Below are positions 1 to 7,384 of a stretch of DNA of 19,538 nt, one piece after another. The stretch is from assembly GCA_019421005.1 (NCBI GenBank), contig JAHZGA010000018.1, forward strand, positions 1 through 19,538. Direction: 5' to 3'. A program made the translations under genes and the position numbers. Origin of the DNA: a bacterium (GTDB taxonomy: Bacteria > Bacillota_I > Bacilli_A > RF39 > UBA660). A model generated the notes under the pieces. It saw only the letters and a program-made list of their open reading frames with translations, was not told where the DNA came from and searched no databases. The first letter of the stretch is position 1. Every line of letters starts with the position of its first letter.

Positions 1-56
1 AGAAAATTTTATAAAGTTTTGTATTAAAATACTTGACTTTATTATGGGAGGAAATT

Positions 57-353
57 ATGAAAAAATTTACTAAAGAAATGGTTGATGATTATGCTGATAA
101 ATTATTAATTGGATTAACCGAAGAAGAAAATCAAATGGTTTTAGACGAATTTGAAATAATTGATCAAAATATTGACTTAATTAATGAAATTGAAAACATA
201 AAAGATGTTGAACCAATGAGTCATTGTTTAGATGACTTTGTATGTGAATTTAGAGAAGATGTAGTAGAACCATCAATTCCAATAGATGAACTATTACAAA
301 ATTGTGACGAAATTAATGGTCAAGAAATTGAAGTACCACAGGTAGTGGGTTAG
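57..353 (+). CDS. gatC: Asp/Glu-tRNA(Asn/Gln) amidotransferase subunit C
   Basis: Small subunit of the GatCAB amidotransferase, which wraps around GatA and stabilises its contact with GatB. The 98-residue product has the family landmarks: DVEPMSH in the middle, then REDVVEPSIP and a C-terminal EIEVPQVVG, matching the usual VEPTTH...REDVV.PS...F.VP.VV pattern. I start at ATG 57 because GGGAGG (46-51) lies 5 bases upstream; a longer reading from 33 would put that ribosome site inside the gene. It is the first gene of a tight operon, 8 bases ahead of gatA. Length is normal for the family. Confidence 0.93.
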   Translation: MKKFTKEMVDDYADKLLIGLTEEENQMVLDEFEIIDQNIDLINEIENIKDVEPMSHCLDDFVCEFREDVVEPSIPIDELLQNCDEINGQEIEVPQVVG

Positions 354-361
354 GAGGAACT

Positions 362-1819
362 ATGAAATATATGGAAAAAAGCCTTGAAGAAATACATGAG
401 GCCTTAAAAAACAAAGAAGTAACAAGTGAACAATTAATTCAAGAATCTTTAAAAAAATCTAAAGAAGTTCAAAAAGACTATAATGCTTTTGTAACTATTC
501 TAGAAAATCCTGAACCTCAAGAAGTAACTGATGATATATTATCAGGGATTCCATATGGTGTAAAAGATAATTATAGCACTAAATCAGTATTAAGTACTGG
601 TTCATCTAATACCTTAAAAGACTATATCCCATTTTTTACCGCAACTGCCATTGAAAACTTAACTAAAAAAGGTGCTGTTATGGTAAATAAAACAGCTATG
701 GATGAATTTGGAATGGGAGGAACAGGTACAACATGTCATACTGGTGCTGTTTTAAACCCTTGGGATAAAACTCGTATGTGCGCAGGATCATCTGCTGGAA
801 GTGCATGTGCAGTAGCAAAAGGAGTATATCCATATGCTACTGGAAGTGATACAGGAGATTCTATTAGAAAACCAGCCGCATACTGTGGAATAGTAGGATA
901 TAAACCAACTTATGGACTAATTTCAAGATATGGACTTTTCCCTTTTGCAAGTAGTTTAGATCATTGTGGTGCTTTATCAAGAAATGTTAAAGATGCCGCA
1001 ATAGTGGTTGACGCTATGAAAGGAATTGATCCTAATGATATGACTAGTTGGGATTCCAGTAACATTGACTTAAAAAAATTAGAAACTGTTAAAAATAAAA
1101 AATTATGTTATGTTAAAGAAATTTGTGACATTGATAATTATCCTAATGCTTCTTCAGAACTAAAACAACATTTAGAAAATTTTAAAGCAACTTTAAAAAA
1201 ATGTGAAGAACTTGGTTGGACTGTAGAAGAAGTATCAATTGATAAAAAATTATTACAAGCCGTACCTTCTGTATATGTAGTAATTTCATGTGCTGAAGCT
1301 ACTTCAAACATGTCAAATTTAACCGGAATTATTTTTGGACCTAGAGGAGAAGGTAAAAACTATATTGAAATGATGAAAGATTATCGTACTAAAGGTTTTT
1401 CACCACTAATTAAAAGAAGATTTGTAATTGGTTCATATGTTCTCCAAGCTCAAAATAAAGATAGATATTTCTATAATGCTCAAAGGGTAAGAAGATTAAT
1501 TGTTGACGAATGGAAAAAACTATTTAAAACATATGATGCTGTAATTCTACCAGTTGGAAGTGGTCCAGCTAAATATTTAGAAAATTCTAAAAATATGCTT
1601 GATAAAGATACACAAATATTAGAAGAACATCTACAAATAGGTAACTTTGGAGGTTTCCCATCAATTACTATACCGAATGGATTTATTTCTAACTTACCAG
1701 TTGGAATTAACATAACTGGTAATTGCTATGATGATTTAAATGTTTTAAACATGGCATATACTTTAGAAGGAAGCATGAACTATAAAAATCAAATTGCAAA
1801 GGAGGTAAATAATGGATAA
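362..1819 (+). CDS. gatA: Asp/Glu-tRNA(Asn/Gln) amidotransferase subunit A
   Basis: Amidase-signature subunit that hydrolyses glutamine and feeds ammonia to GatB for conversion of Asp-tRNA(Asn) or Glu-tRNA(Gln). The Ser-cisSer-Lys triad can be placed: K68 in GIPYGVKDN, S143 in AGSSAGSA, and nucleophile S167 in GSDTGDSIR. The 75- and 24-residue spacings agree with those I recall for characterised GatA. The glycine usually preceding the nucleophile is D166 here, a variant I associate with Mollicutes-like GatA. Its 485 residues are a normal length. AGGAGG at 352-357 supports ATG 362; ATG 371 is a less likely alternative. The gene overlaps the gatB start by 8 bases, implying coupled translation. 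Confidence 0.95.
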   Translation: MKYMEKSLEEIHEALKNKEVTSEQLIQESLKKSKEVQKDYNAFVTILENPEPQEVTDDILSGIPYGVKDNYSTKSVLSTGSSNTLKDYIPFFTATAIENLTKKGAVMVNKTAMDEFGMGGTGTTCHTGAVLNPWDKTRMCAGSSAGSACAVAKGVYPYATGSDTGDSIRKPAAYCGIVGYKPTYGLISRYGLFPFASSLDHCGALSRNVKDAAIVVDAMKGIDPNDMTSWDSSNIDLKKLETVKNKKLCYVKEICDIDNYPNASSELKQHLENFKATLKKCEELGWTVEEVSIDKKLLQAVPSVYVVISCAEATSNMSNLTGIIFGPRGEGKNYIEMMKDYRTKGFSPLIKRRFVIGSYVLQAQNKDRYFYNAQRVRRLIVDEWKKLFKTYDAVILPVGSGPAKYLENSKNMLDKDTQILEEHLQIGNFGGFPSITIPNGFISNLPVGINITGNCYDDLNVLNMAYTLEGSMNYKNQIAKEVNNG

Positions 1820-3272
1820 ATATAAAGTTTTAATCGGATTAGAAATGCATTGTGAAATAAGTAAAACTAAAACTAAAGTTTTTTCAAGTGCGGCTAATAA
1901 CTACAGTGAAAACCCTAATACAAATATAAGACCTGTTGATATGGCTTTTCCTGGAACTTTACCAGTTGTAAATAAAGAAGCTGTAAAAAAAGCTTTAATG
2001 GCTAGTTTAATTTTACACTGTAAACAACCTGAATATATGTACTTTGAAAGAAAAAATTACTATTATCCTGACTTACCTAAAGGATTTCAAATTACCCAAG
2101 AAACTAAACCAATTCCAGTTGGTATCTATGGATATTTAGAATATGAAGTAGACAATGAAATTAAAAAAGTAAGAATAAATAATCTTCATTTAGAAGAAGA
2201 TGCTGCTTCCCTTGTTCATGAAAACGGTTATTCTAAAATAAACTATAATCGTGCTGGAGTACCTTTACTAGAACTAGTAACCGAACCAGATATTCATTCT
2301 GCTAATGAAGCAGTTGCTTTTTTAGAAACAATGAGATCAATTTACCAATATACGGATATCAGTGAAGCTGATAGTAAAAAAGGTCAAATTAGATGTGATG
2401 TTAATGTTTCAATAATGGATAAAAATTTAGATGAAAATGACCCTAAAAACTGGGGAACAAAAATAGAAATTAAAAACGTTAATTCCTTTGGTGGCGTCAG
2501 GGATGCTATTAACTATGAAATTAAAAGACAAATAGAATTAAAAGAAGATGGCAAATATGATGAGATGGAACAACAAACAAGAAGATTTGATGAAGAAAGA
2601 GGTACTACTATATTCATGAGAAGTAAAGTAGATGCAATCGATTATAAATACTTTATTGAACCAAACTTACCAAAAATAAAAATAACTAAAGAATGGGTAG
2701 AAGAAATTAAAAAGCAAATTCCTTCACTTGCTCATGAGAGAAAAGAAAAATATATTAATGAATATGGACTTACTAATTATGATGCAACTATCATTGTTAA
2801 AGAAAAAGATGTTGCCGATTATTTTGAAAAAACTATTGAACTTAAATGTGAACCTAAAAGTTCTTCAAACTGGATTACAACTAATTTATTAGGATATTTA
2901 AATAAAAATGAATTAACTATAAATGATATAAAAGCTACTCCTGAAATGTTAGTTGAATTAATAAAACTAGTAGATAATAAAACTATTTCTTCAAAACAAG
3001 CTAAAGAAGTTTTTAGTATTATGATTGAAACAGGTAAAAAACCTAAAGAAATAGTTGAAGAAAAAGGAATGAGTCAAATTACTGATCAAAATGAAATTGT
3101 AAAAACTGCTAATGAAGTATTAGATGAAAATCCTGAAATAATTGAAAAATACAAAAGTGGTAGAACTAATGTTGTTGACTTTTTAGTAGGACAAATAATG
3201 AAAAAAACCCGTGGAAAAGCTAATCCAACTATGGCTAGAGAAACGATGTTAACGGAAATTGAAAAGAGGTGA
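1812..3272 (+). CDS. gatB: Asp/Glu-tRNA(Asn/Gln) amidotransferase subunit B
   Basis: Kinase-like subunit that phosphorylates the misacylated Asp or Glu on tRNA and then amidates it with ammonia channelled from GatA. Family motifs run in order: IGLEMHCEI at residues 8-16, YPDLPKGFQITQ at 85-96, LHLEEDA around 126-131, NRAGVPLLELVTEPD at 146-160 and RCDVNVS at 194-200. A helical YqeY-like tRNA-binding domain fills the C-terminal third. The 486 residues are full length. GGAGG at 1801-1805 precedes ATG 1812 by 6 bases and lies inside the end of gatA. The stop TGA forms part of the aspS ribosome binding site. Confidence 0.95.
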   Translation: MDKYKVLIGLEMHCEISKTKTKVFSSAANNYSENPNTNIRPVDMAFPGTLPVVNKEAVKKALMASLILHCKQPEYMYFERKNYYYPDLPKGFQITQETKPIPVGIYGYLEYEVDNEIKKVRINNLHLEEDAASLVHENGYSKINYNRAGVPLLELVTEPDIHSANEAVAFLETMRSIYQYTDISEADSKKGQIRCDVNVSIMDKNLDENDPKNWGTKIEIKNVNSFGGVRDAINYEIKRQIELKEDGKYDEMEQQTRRFDEERGTTIFMRSKVDAIDYKYFIEPNLPKIKITKEWVEEIKKQIPSLAHERKEKYINEYGLTNYDATIIVKEKDVADYFEKTIELKCEPKSSSNWITTNLLGYLNKNELTINDIKATPEMLVELIKLVDNKTISSKQAKEVFSIMIETGKKPKEIVEEKGMSQITDQNEIVKTANEVLDENPEIIEKYKSGRTNVVDFLVGQIMKKTRGKANPTMARETMLTEIEKR

Positions 3273-3276
3273 ATTA

Positions 3277-5016
3277 ATGGAAAATATATATAGAAATAAT
3301 TATTGTGGAAAAATAAGTGAAAATGATATAGATAAAAAAGTAAAAGTTGCTGGTTGGGTTGAAAATATAAGAGACCATGGAGGAGTTATCTTTGTTGATT
3401 TAAGAGATGAAACAGGAGTTGTCCAAATAGTTAGTAATGATGATAGCATTTTTAATAAATTAACTAAAGAATCTACTATTTCATTAGAAGGAATTGTTAG
3501 AAAAAGAGATGAAGAAAATTTTAATGATAAAATAGCAACTGGAACAATTGAAATATTAATAGAAGAATTTAATTTACTTGGAAAAGCTAAAAATGAATTA
3601 CCATTTGAAATAATAAGTTCAACTCATGTTAATGAGGAATTAAGATTAAAATATAGATATTTAGATATGAGAAATAAAAAAGTTCATGATAATATAAAAT
3701 TTAGAAGTGAAGTATTAAAATTCTTAAGAAATAAAATGGATAGTTTAAATTTTACAGAAGTTCAAACTCCAATTTTAACTGTATCAAGTCCAGAAGGTGC
3801 ACGCGATTTTCTTGTACCATCTAGAAAATTCCATGGTAAATTCTATGCTCTACCACAAGCACCACAAATTTTTAAAGAATTATTAATGGTTGGTGGATTT
3901 GATAAATACTATCAAATTGCCCCATGTTTTAGAGATGAAGATTGTCGTTCTGATCGAGTTTTAGAATTTTATCAATTAGATTTTGAAATGTCTTTTGCAA
4001 CTGAAGAGGATGTTTATAAAATTGGTGAAGAAATATTTTATGATACTTTTAAACATTTTTCTGATAAAGAAGTTTCTCCTAAACCATTTAGAAGAATACC
4101 TTATAAAGAAGCAATGTTAAAATATGGAACTGATAAACCAGATTTAAGAAATCCTTTAGAAATAATTGATTTAACTGATGAATTTCAAAATACTACTTTT
4201 AAACCATTTCAAAAATCAATTATTAGAGGAATTAAAGTAGATAATATAGCAGATAGACCTAATTCATGGTTTAATGAACTTGTATTATATGCTTCTTCAA
4301 TTGGTATGCCAGGTATTGGATATATAAGTGTTTTAGAAGATAATACTTTTAAAGGACCAATAGATAAATTTTTAACTGATGAAGAAAGAGAAAACTTAAT
4401 AAAAAAAGCTGATTTAAAAGTAAATAGTGTTCTATTTTTCATTGCTAATAAAAAAGAAAAACAAGTTAATAATTTTGCTGGATTAATAAGAACAGAATTA
4501 GGAAAGAAATTAAATTTAATAGATCAAAATAAATTTGAATTTTGTATTATAAATGATATGCCTTTATTTGAATACAATGAGGAAGAAAAAAAATATGATT
4601 TTGAACATAATCCTTTTAGTATGCCTAAAGGTGGAATTAAAGCTTATGAAAAAGACATAGAAGATATTTTAGGTTATCAATTTGACTTTGTATGTAATGG
4701 CTTTGAAATGTCAAGTGGAGCAGTTAGAAACCATGATTTAGAATGTTTAATGAAAGGTTTTGAATTAGTTGGTTATGATATAGAAACTGTTAAAGAAAAA
4801 TTTAAAGCTTTATATACAGCATTTGAATATGGAGTACCACCTCATGCAGGAATGGCACCTGGAATAGATAGAATTATTATGCTTTTAAGAGATGAAGCTA
4901 ATTTAAGAGAAGTAATTGCATTTCCACCTAATGTAAGTGGAATAGATAATATGATGGGTTCACCTAGTGAGATAACTGAACAACAATTAAGAGAGGTACA
5001 CATTAAAATAAGATAA
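3277..5016 (+). CDS. aspS: aspartyl-tRNA synthetase (bacterial type, probably non-discriminating)
   Basis: Class II synthetase that charges tRNA(Asp), and probably tRNA(Asn), with aspartate in the cytosol. The 579-residue product has an N-terminal OB-fold anticodon domain (about 1-105), the flipping-loop segment SPEGARDFLVPSR (171-183), motif 2 FRDEDCRSDR with QLDFEMSF (218-240), a GAD insertion (about 280-420) and motif 3 GMAPGIDRIIMLL (525-537). H34 in the RDHGG segment is the residue type I associate with non-discriminating AspRS; discriminating enzymes such as that of E. coli have Leu there. The adjacent gatCAB fits that reading. I start at ATG 3277 behind AGAGGTGA (3265-3272) rather than at an upstream TTG, which would absorb that ribosome site. 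Confidence 0.95.
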   Translation: MENIYRNNYCGKISENDIDKKVKVAGWVENIRDHGGVIFVDLRDETGVVQIVSNDDSIFNKLTKESTISLEGIVRKRDEENFNDKIATGTIEILIEEFNLLGKAKNELPFEIISSTHVNEELRLKYRYLDMRNKKVHDNIKFRSEVLKFLRNKMDSLNFTEVQTPILTVSSPEGARDFLVPSRKFHGKFYALPQAPQIFKELLMVGGFDKYYQIAPCFRDEDCRSDRVLEFYQLDFEMSFATEEDVYKIGEEIFYDTFKHFSDKEVSPKPFRRIPYKEAMLKYGTDKPDLRNPLEIIDLTDEFQNTTFKPFQKSIIRGIKVDNIADRPNSWFNELVLYASSIGMPGIGYISVLEDNTFKGPIDKFLTDEERENLIKKADLKVNSVLFFIANKKEKQVNNFAGLIRTELGKKLNLIDQNKFEFCIINDMPLFEYNEEEKKYDFEHNPFSMPKGGIKAYEKDIEDILGYQFDFVCNGFEMSSGAVRNHDLECLMKGFELVGYDIETVKEKFKALYTAFEYGVPPHAGMAPGIDRIIMLLRDEANLREVIAFPPNVSGIDNMMGSPSEITEQQLREVHIKIR

Positions 5017-5017
5017 T

Positions 5018-5761
5018 ATGGATAAAATAATTGTTATAAACAATGAAAAAAAACTTGAAAAAAATATTCCAACTAGTGAACGAATTAGTTTTGAAAATAA
5101 GAGTATTAGTGTTGATAATTATAATAAATTAGATTCCAAAGTTAAATTAATTATTAGATTTGTTAATAATTATAATAAGGGAAAAATAATTAATGAAGCT
5201 ATTGAAAATTTAAAATCAAATAAAACTATTAATGAAGTTTTAAGAAGGTTTTTAGTTTCTGCTAGAAAAGTAACTACTAAAGAAAAAGTTGATGAATTAT
5301 TAGAACTGTTAGATAGTAATTCTTCAGAGCAAAGTGTTTTAACTGATATTCTTTTAGAAAAACTAATGGATAATTATTATCGAAAAAAATTAAGAAAAGC
5401 TAATTTTGAAAAACTTATGAAATTATTAATGAATGAAAATTATAAAAAAATTCTTGATAATATTGATGAACAATTTTATGAAAATGAGAGATTAAATTTA
5501 TATTTAAAGAAAACTTTAGTTAAAAATATTGAAAGTTTATATAGAAATTCTAATGAGCAATTATGTTTTACCTGTTCTAATGGATATCCTAATAAATGTG
5601 TAAAAATTTTTGATCATCCTAAAAGAATGATTGATAGATATACTTTTATTAAAAAAGGTTTTCAAATATATGATGATTGTGGAAAATTAAAACATTTTAT
5701 AATTTGGGGATGTAATAATTTTGAAGAAGAAGATTGTAAAATAAAAACACTTATGAAATAA
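5018..5761 (+). CDS. hypothetical protein with a C-terminal six-cysteine cluster
   Basis: I do not recognise this 247-residue protein. The first 180 residues are Lys/Glu/Asn-rich and look helical, with no signal peptide or membrane segment, so it is probably cytosolic. The last 65 residues hold all six cysteines: C183, C186, C194, C221, C232 and C240. The first three form a CxxC-x7-C group and H200 lies nearby, which would suit a structural metal site, though this is inferred. It begins one base after the aspS stop with no good ribosome site at normal distance; GAGAGG at 4991-4996 is too far. Translation is therefore probably coupled to aspS. The terminator overlaps its stop codon. Confidence 0.8.
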   Translation: MDKIIVINNEKKLEKNIPTSERISFENKSISVDNYNKLDSKVKLIIRFVNNYNKGKIINEAIENLKSNKTINEVLRRFLVSARKVTTKEKVDELLELLDSNSSEQSVLTDILLEKLMDNYYRKKLRKANFEKLMKLLMNENYKKILDNIDEQFYENERLNLYLKKTLVKNIESLYRNSNEQLCFTCSNGYPNKCVKIFDHPKRMIDRYTFIKKGFQIYDDCGKLKHFIIWGCNNFEEEDCKIKTLMK

Positions 5762-5772
5762 TAGGTGTTTTT
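5743..5772. terminator. bidirectional terminator hairpin between convergent operons
   Basis: The arms AAAACACTTAT (5744-5754) and ATAGGTGTTTT (5761-5771) pair over 11 positions with one G-U wobble and a 6-base loop. A T run follows on the plus strand, and the A run at 5743-5747 becomes a T run on the minus strand. It overlaps the stop codon of the upstream plus-strand gene and abuts the stop of the minus-strand DUF2752 gene, so it can serve both operons. Confidence 0.75.
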
Positions 5773-6139
5773 ATATGTGATGAATATTATTAATAATAGT
5801 AGTTATAATTAAAATAATAATTATTATAATATAGTGTTTACTAAAAAATTTATCCATTTTTTTAATAAAGTTATTACTATTATTAATAGTATCATAAATT
5901 AAATTGATAATAATATAAAGTGATAAAAAAATAAGAGGAATTGTTAGAATATTATAATATATTGATTTTTTTAAATCTAATTGTAATAAATATTTAAGTG
6001 ATCTAGAAATTCCACATGATGGACAATTAAAACCAGTTATTTTTTTTATTATGCAATTAAAATGAACATTAAAAAAAATAATTAAGGTGGGAAGTATAGA
6101 AATCCCACCTATAATAAAAATGTTTTTTAATCGTTTCAT
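5771..6139 (-). CDS. DUF2752 family membrane protein
   Basis: Small membrane protein of 122 residues with the DUF2752 signature FNCPSCGISRS (C39 and C42), set between hydrophobic segments at about 6-24, 62-84 and 101-120. The family is widespread and its biochemical role is unknown; the CxxC pair may bind metal or act in redox chemistry. The ATG overlaps the stop of the upstream TM2 gene as ATGA, so the two are translationally coupled. The length is usual for the family. The C-terminus is an extreme run of Ile and ends in NNIHHI. Confidence 0.82.
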   Translation of the reverse strand: MKRLKNIFIIGGISILPTLIIFFNVHFNCIIKKITGFNCPSCGISRSLKYLLQLDLKKSIYYNILTIPLIFLSLYIIINLIYDTINNSNNFIKKMDKFFSKHYIIIIIILIITTIINNIHHI

Positions 6140-6456
6140 TCAACTAATTCATTACCATCTGCATCAACATTGATGTTACCTGATAAAATTAATATTCCTT
6201 CGATTAAACCCCAAATTGCTGATACAAAGCTAAGTGTAAAACAACTTAATACAGTTATTAATAATTGCGCTACTGCTTTACCAGTATATCCTAAATAGAA
6301 ATTATGAACACCTAGTCCACCTAAAAATATTCCTAATAGTCCAGCGCCTATTTTTGATTTGCCATTATTATTAGTTTTAATTTTTTTTCCACAGCTTAAG
6401 CATACATCAGCGTTGTCATCTACTTCTTTACCACAATTACTACAAAATTTGGCCAT
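6136..6456 (-). CDS. zinc-ribbon/TM2 domain membrane protein
   Basis: A 106-residue protein. It opens with a C4 zinc ribbon, CSNCG...CLSCG (C5, C8, C19, C22), followed by a Lys/Asn linker and a TM2 domain. The TM2 domain has a glycine-rich first helix (about 36-51), the family motif GVHNFYLGYTGK (49-60) and a second hydrophobic pair ending WGLIEGILIL. TM2 proteins are membrane proteins of poorly known function. I start at 6456 because GGAGGTG (plus-strand 6461-6467) sits just upstream; a longer reading to 6483 would bury that site. It leads a two-gene unit with the DUF2752 gene. Confidence 0.88.
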   Translation of the reverse strand: MAKFCSNCGKEVDDNADVCLSCGKKIKTNNNGKSKIGAGLLGIFLGGLGVHNFYLGYTGKAVAQLLITVLSCFTLSFVSAIWGLIEGILILSGNINVDADGNELVE

Positions 6457-6473
6457 AATGCACCTCCAATTAA

Positions 6474-6502
6474 ATTTTATCATTTATTTATATTTCTTTC
6501 AA
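6474..6502 (-). promoter_or_regulatory. putative sigma-A promoter of the TM2/DUF2752 operon
   Basis: Read on the minus strand, TTGAAA (6502-6497) is followed after exactly 17 bases by TAAAAT (6479-6474), with TG of an extended -10 one base before it. The predicted start would lie only a few bases ahead of the GGAGGTG ribosome site, giving a very short leader. Confidence 0.6.
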
Positions 6503-6558
6503 GTTTAAAAAAGAACTAAAATAAAAAAATTTAATAATGTGTCAATATATTTTAATTA

Positions 6559-6579
6559 AAAGACTGATTATCAGTCTTT
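6559..6579 (-). terminator. terminator-like hairpin after the collagen-like gene
   Basis: A perfect 9-bp inverted repeat, AAAGACTGA / TCAGTCTTT, with a 3-base loop overlaps the TAA stop of the minus-strand collagen-like gene. On that strand it is followed by a broken T/A-rich stretch rather than a clean T run, so termination is likely but may be inefficient. Confidence 0.6.
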
Positions 6580-7150
6580 AACCTAATTTTATAATACTCA
6601 ATTTAGCATTTGTACTTCCATTAAATGATATATCGGTAGTTTTATCAGTTTTTAAAACAAGTGTTAAGACATCATCTGGTTGTAATTCTACTATAATATG
6701 ACCACTTAATTGGGTAAAATAAGCAGATGTGCCATCACCGCTTATATCACTTCCAGGTATAAGGGTATTATTTTTATAAACGCCTATAGTTAAGATTGTA
6801 TCTACTAATGGTTCTAAAGTTAAAAAATATTCAATCTTATATGTTCCTATTTCAGTTATCATAATAGCGTTATCTTGATTATATAAAGCATTAAATAAAG
6901 GACCATTGTTATCTAATTCAATTATTGTTTCAGTGTTAGCTTGAATAGATTGAGTTTTTTTGGTATGTGCATACCTTTCAGCAAAAGCAGCTATTCCTCC
7001 TGGATCACCTTTTACCCCTATAGGACCTTGTGGTCCAATATCCCCTCTTGGACCTGTTGGACCAGCAAATCCATATATTCCTAGTTCATTTAATTTATTT
7101 TTTATTTTTAAGTTTTGTTTTATTTTTTTAATCTTACAACTATCATTCAT
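6578..7150 (-). CDS. short collagen-like protein with BclA/TNF-like C-terminal domain
   Basis: The 190-residue product starts with a Lys-rich segment (1-24). Eight uninterrupted Gly-X-Y triplets follow (27-50: GFA GPT GPR GDI GPQ GPI GVK GDP). A beta-rich C-terminal domain of about 135 residues resembles the jelly-roll trimerising head of BclA-like exosporium and surface proteins. It has no signal peptide or sortase motif, as is also true of many exosporium glycoproteins. ATG 7150 sits 5 bases after GAGGTGG; an upstream in-frame GTG would fall inside that site. The function is probably a surface or spore-coat filament, but sporulation is not demonstrated here. It is divergent from dinD across 234 bases. 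Confidence 0.8.
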   Translation of the reverse strand: MNDSCKIKKIKQNLKIKNKLNELGIYGFAGPTGPRGDIGPQGPIGVKGDPGGIAAFAERYAHTKKTQSIQANTETIIELDNNGPLFNALYNQDNAIMITEIGTYKIEYFLTLEPLVDTILTIGVYKNNTLIPGSDISGDGTSAYFTQLSGHIIVELQPDDVLTLVLKTDKTTDISFNGSTNAKLSIIKLG

Positions 7151-7237
7151 AAACTCCACCTCAATATAATTTACGTTTAATTTATTCTGAAATGTAGTTT
7201 GAAATTACTATTTGAATAAATTTTAAGTTGATTATAA

Positions 7238-7287
7238 AAGTTATTTGTTAAGTGTTTATAACTTTGTCATAACTTCCAAAAAGTTAT
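7238..7287. repeat. four copies of the heptamer ATAACTT/AAGTTAT
   Basis: AAGTTAT occurs at 7238-7244 and 7281-7287, and its complement ATAACTT at 7258-7264 and 7269-7275. The last two form a 7-bp inverted repeat around CCAAA. They lie in the divergent intergenic region between the collagen-like gene and dinD and could be an operator. AT-rich composition makes chance a real alternative. Confidence 0.35.
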
Positions 7288-7331
7288 ACATAAAAAAATT
7301 GATAAATTATTTATAAAAATGAAAAAAATAG

Positions 7332-7360
7332 TTGCCATAAGAACAAACGTTTGGTATAAT
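7332..7360 (+). promoter_or_regulatory. dinD promoter (sigma-A type)
   Basis: TTGCCA (7332-7337) and a consensus TATAAT (7355-7360) are separated by exactly 17 bases. The -10 ends 24 bases ahead of the dinD start. The spacer contains the LexA box, so bound repressor would block RNA polymerase directly. Confidence 0.8.
7340..7353. promoter_or_regulatory. LexA (DinR) operator / SOS box
   Basis: The sequence AGAACAAACGTTTG fits the Bacillus-type SOS consensus CGAAC-RNRY-GTTYG at all positions except the first base. It lies entirely between the -35 and -10 of the dinD promoter, the expected position for an SOS-repressed gene. Confidence 0.8.
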
Positions 7361-7384
7361 ATATAACAAGGGAGGTTAGTTAAA

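Noticed and set aside
33..56. Upstream extension of gatC to an earlier start
   Set aside because: It would place the GGGAGG ribosome site inside the gene and add eight residues not expected in GatC.
6960..7169. Pro-rich plus-strand open frame opposite the collagen-like gene
   Set aside because: Its Pro/Gly pattern is simply the complement of the Gly-X-Y codons.
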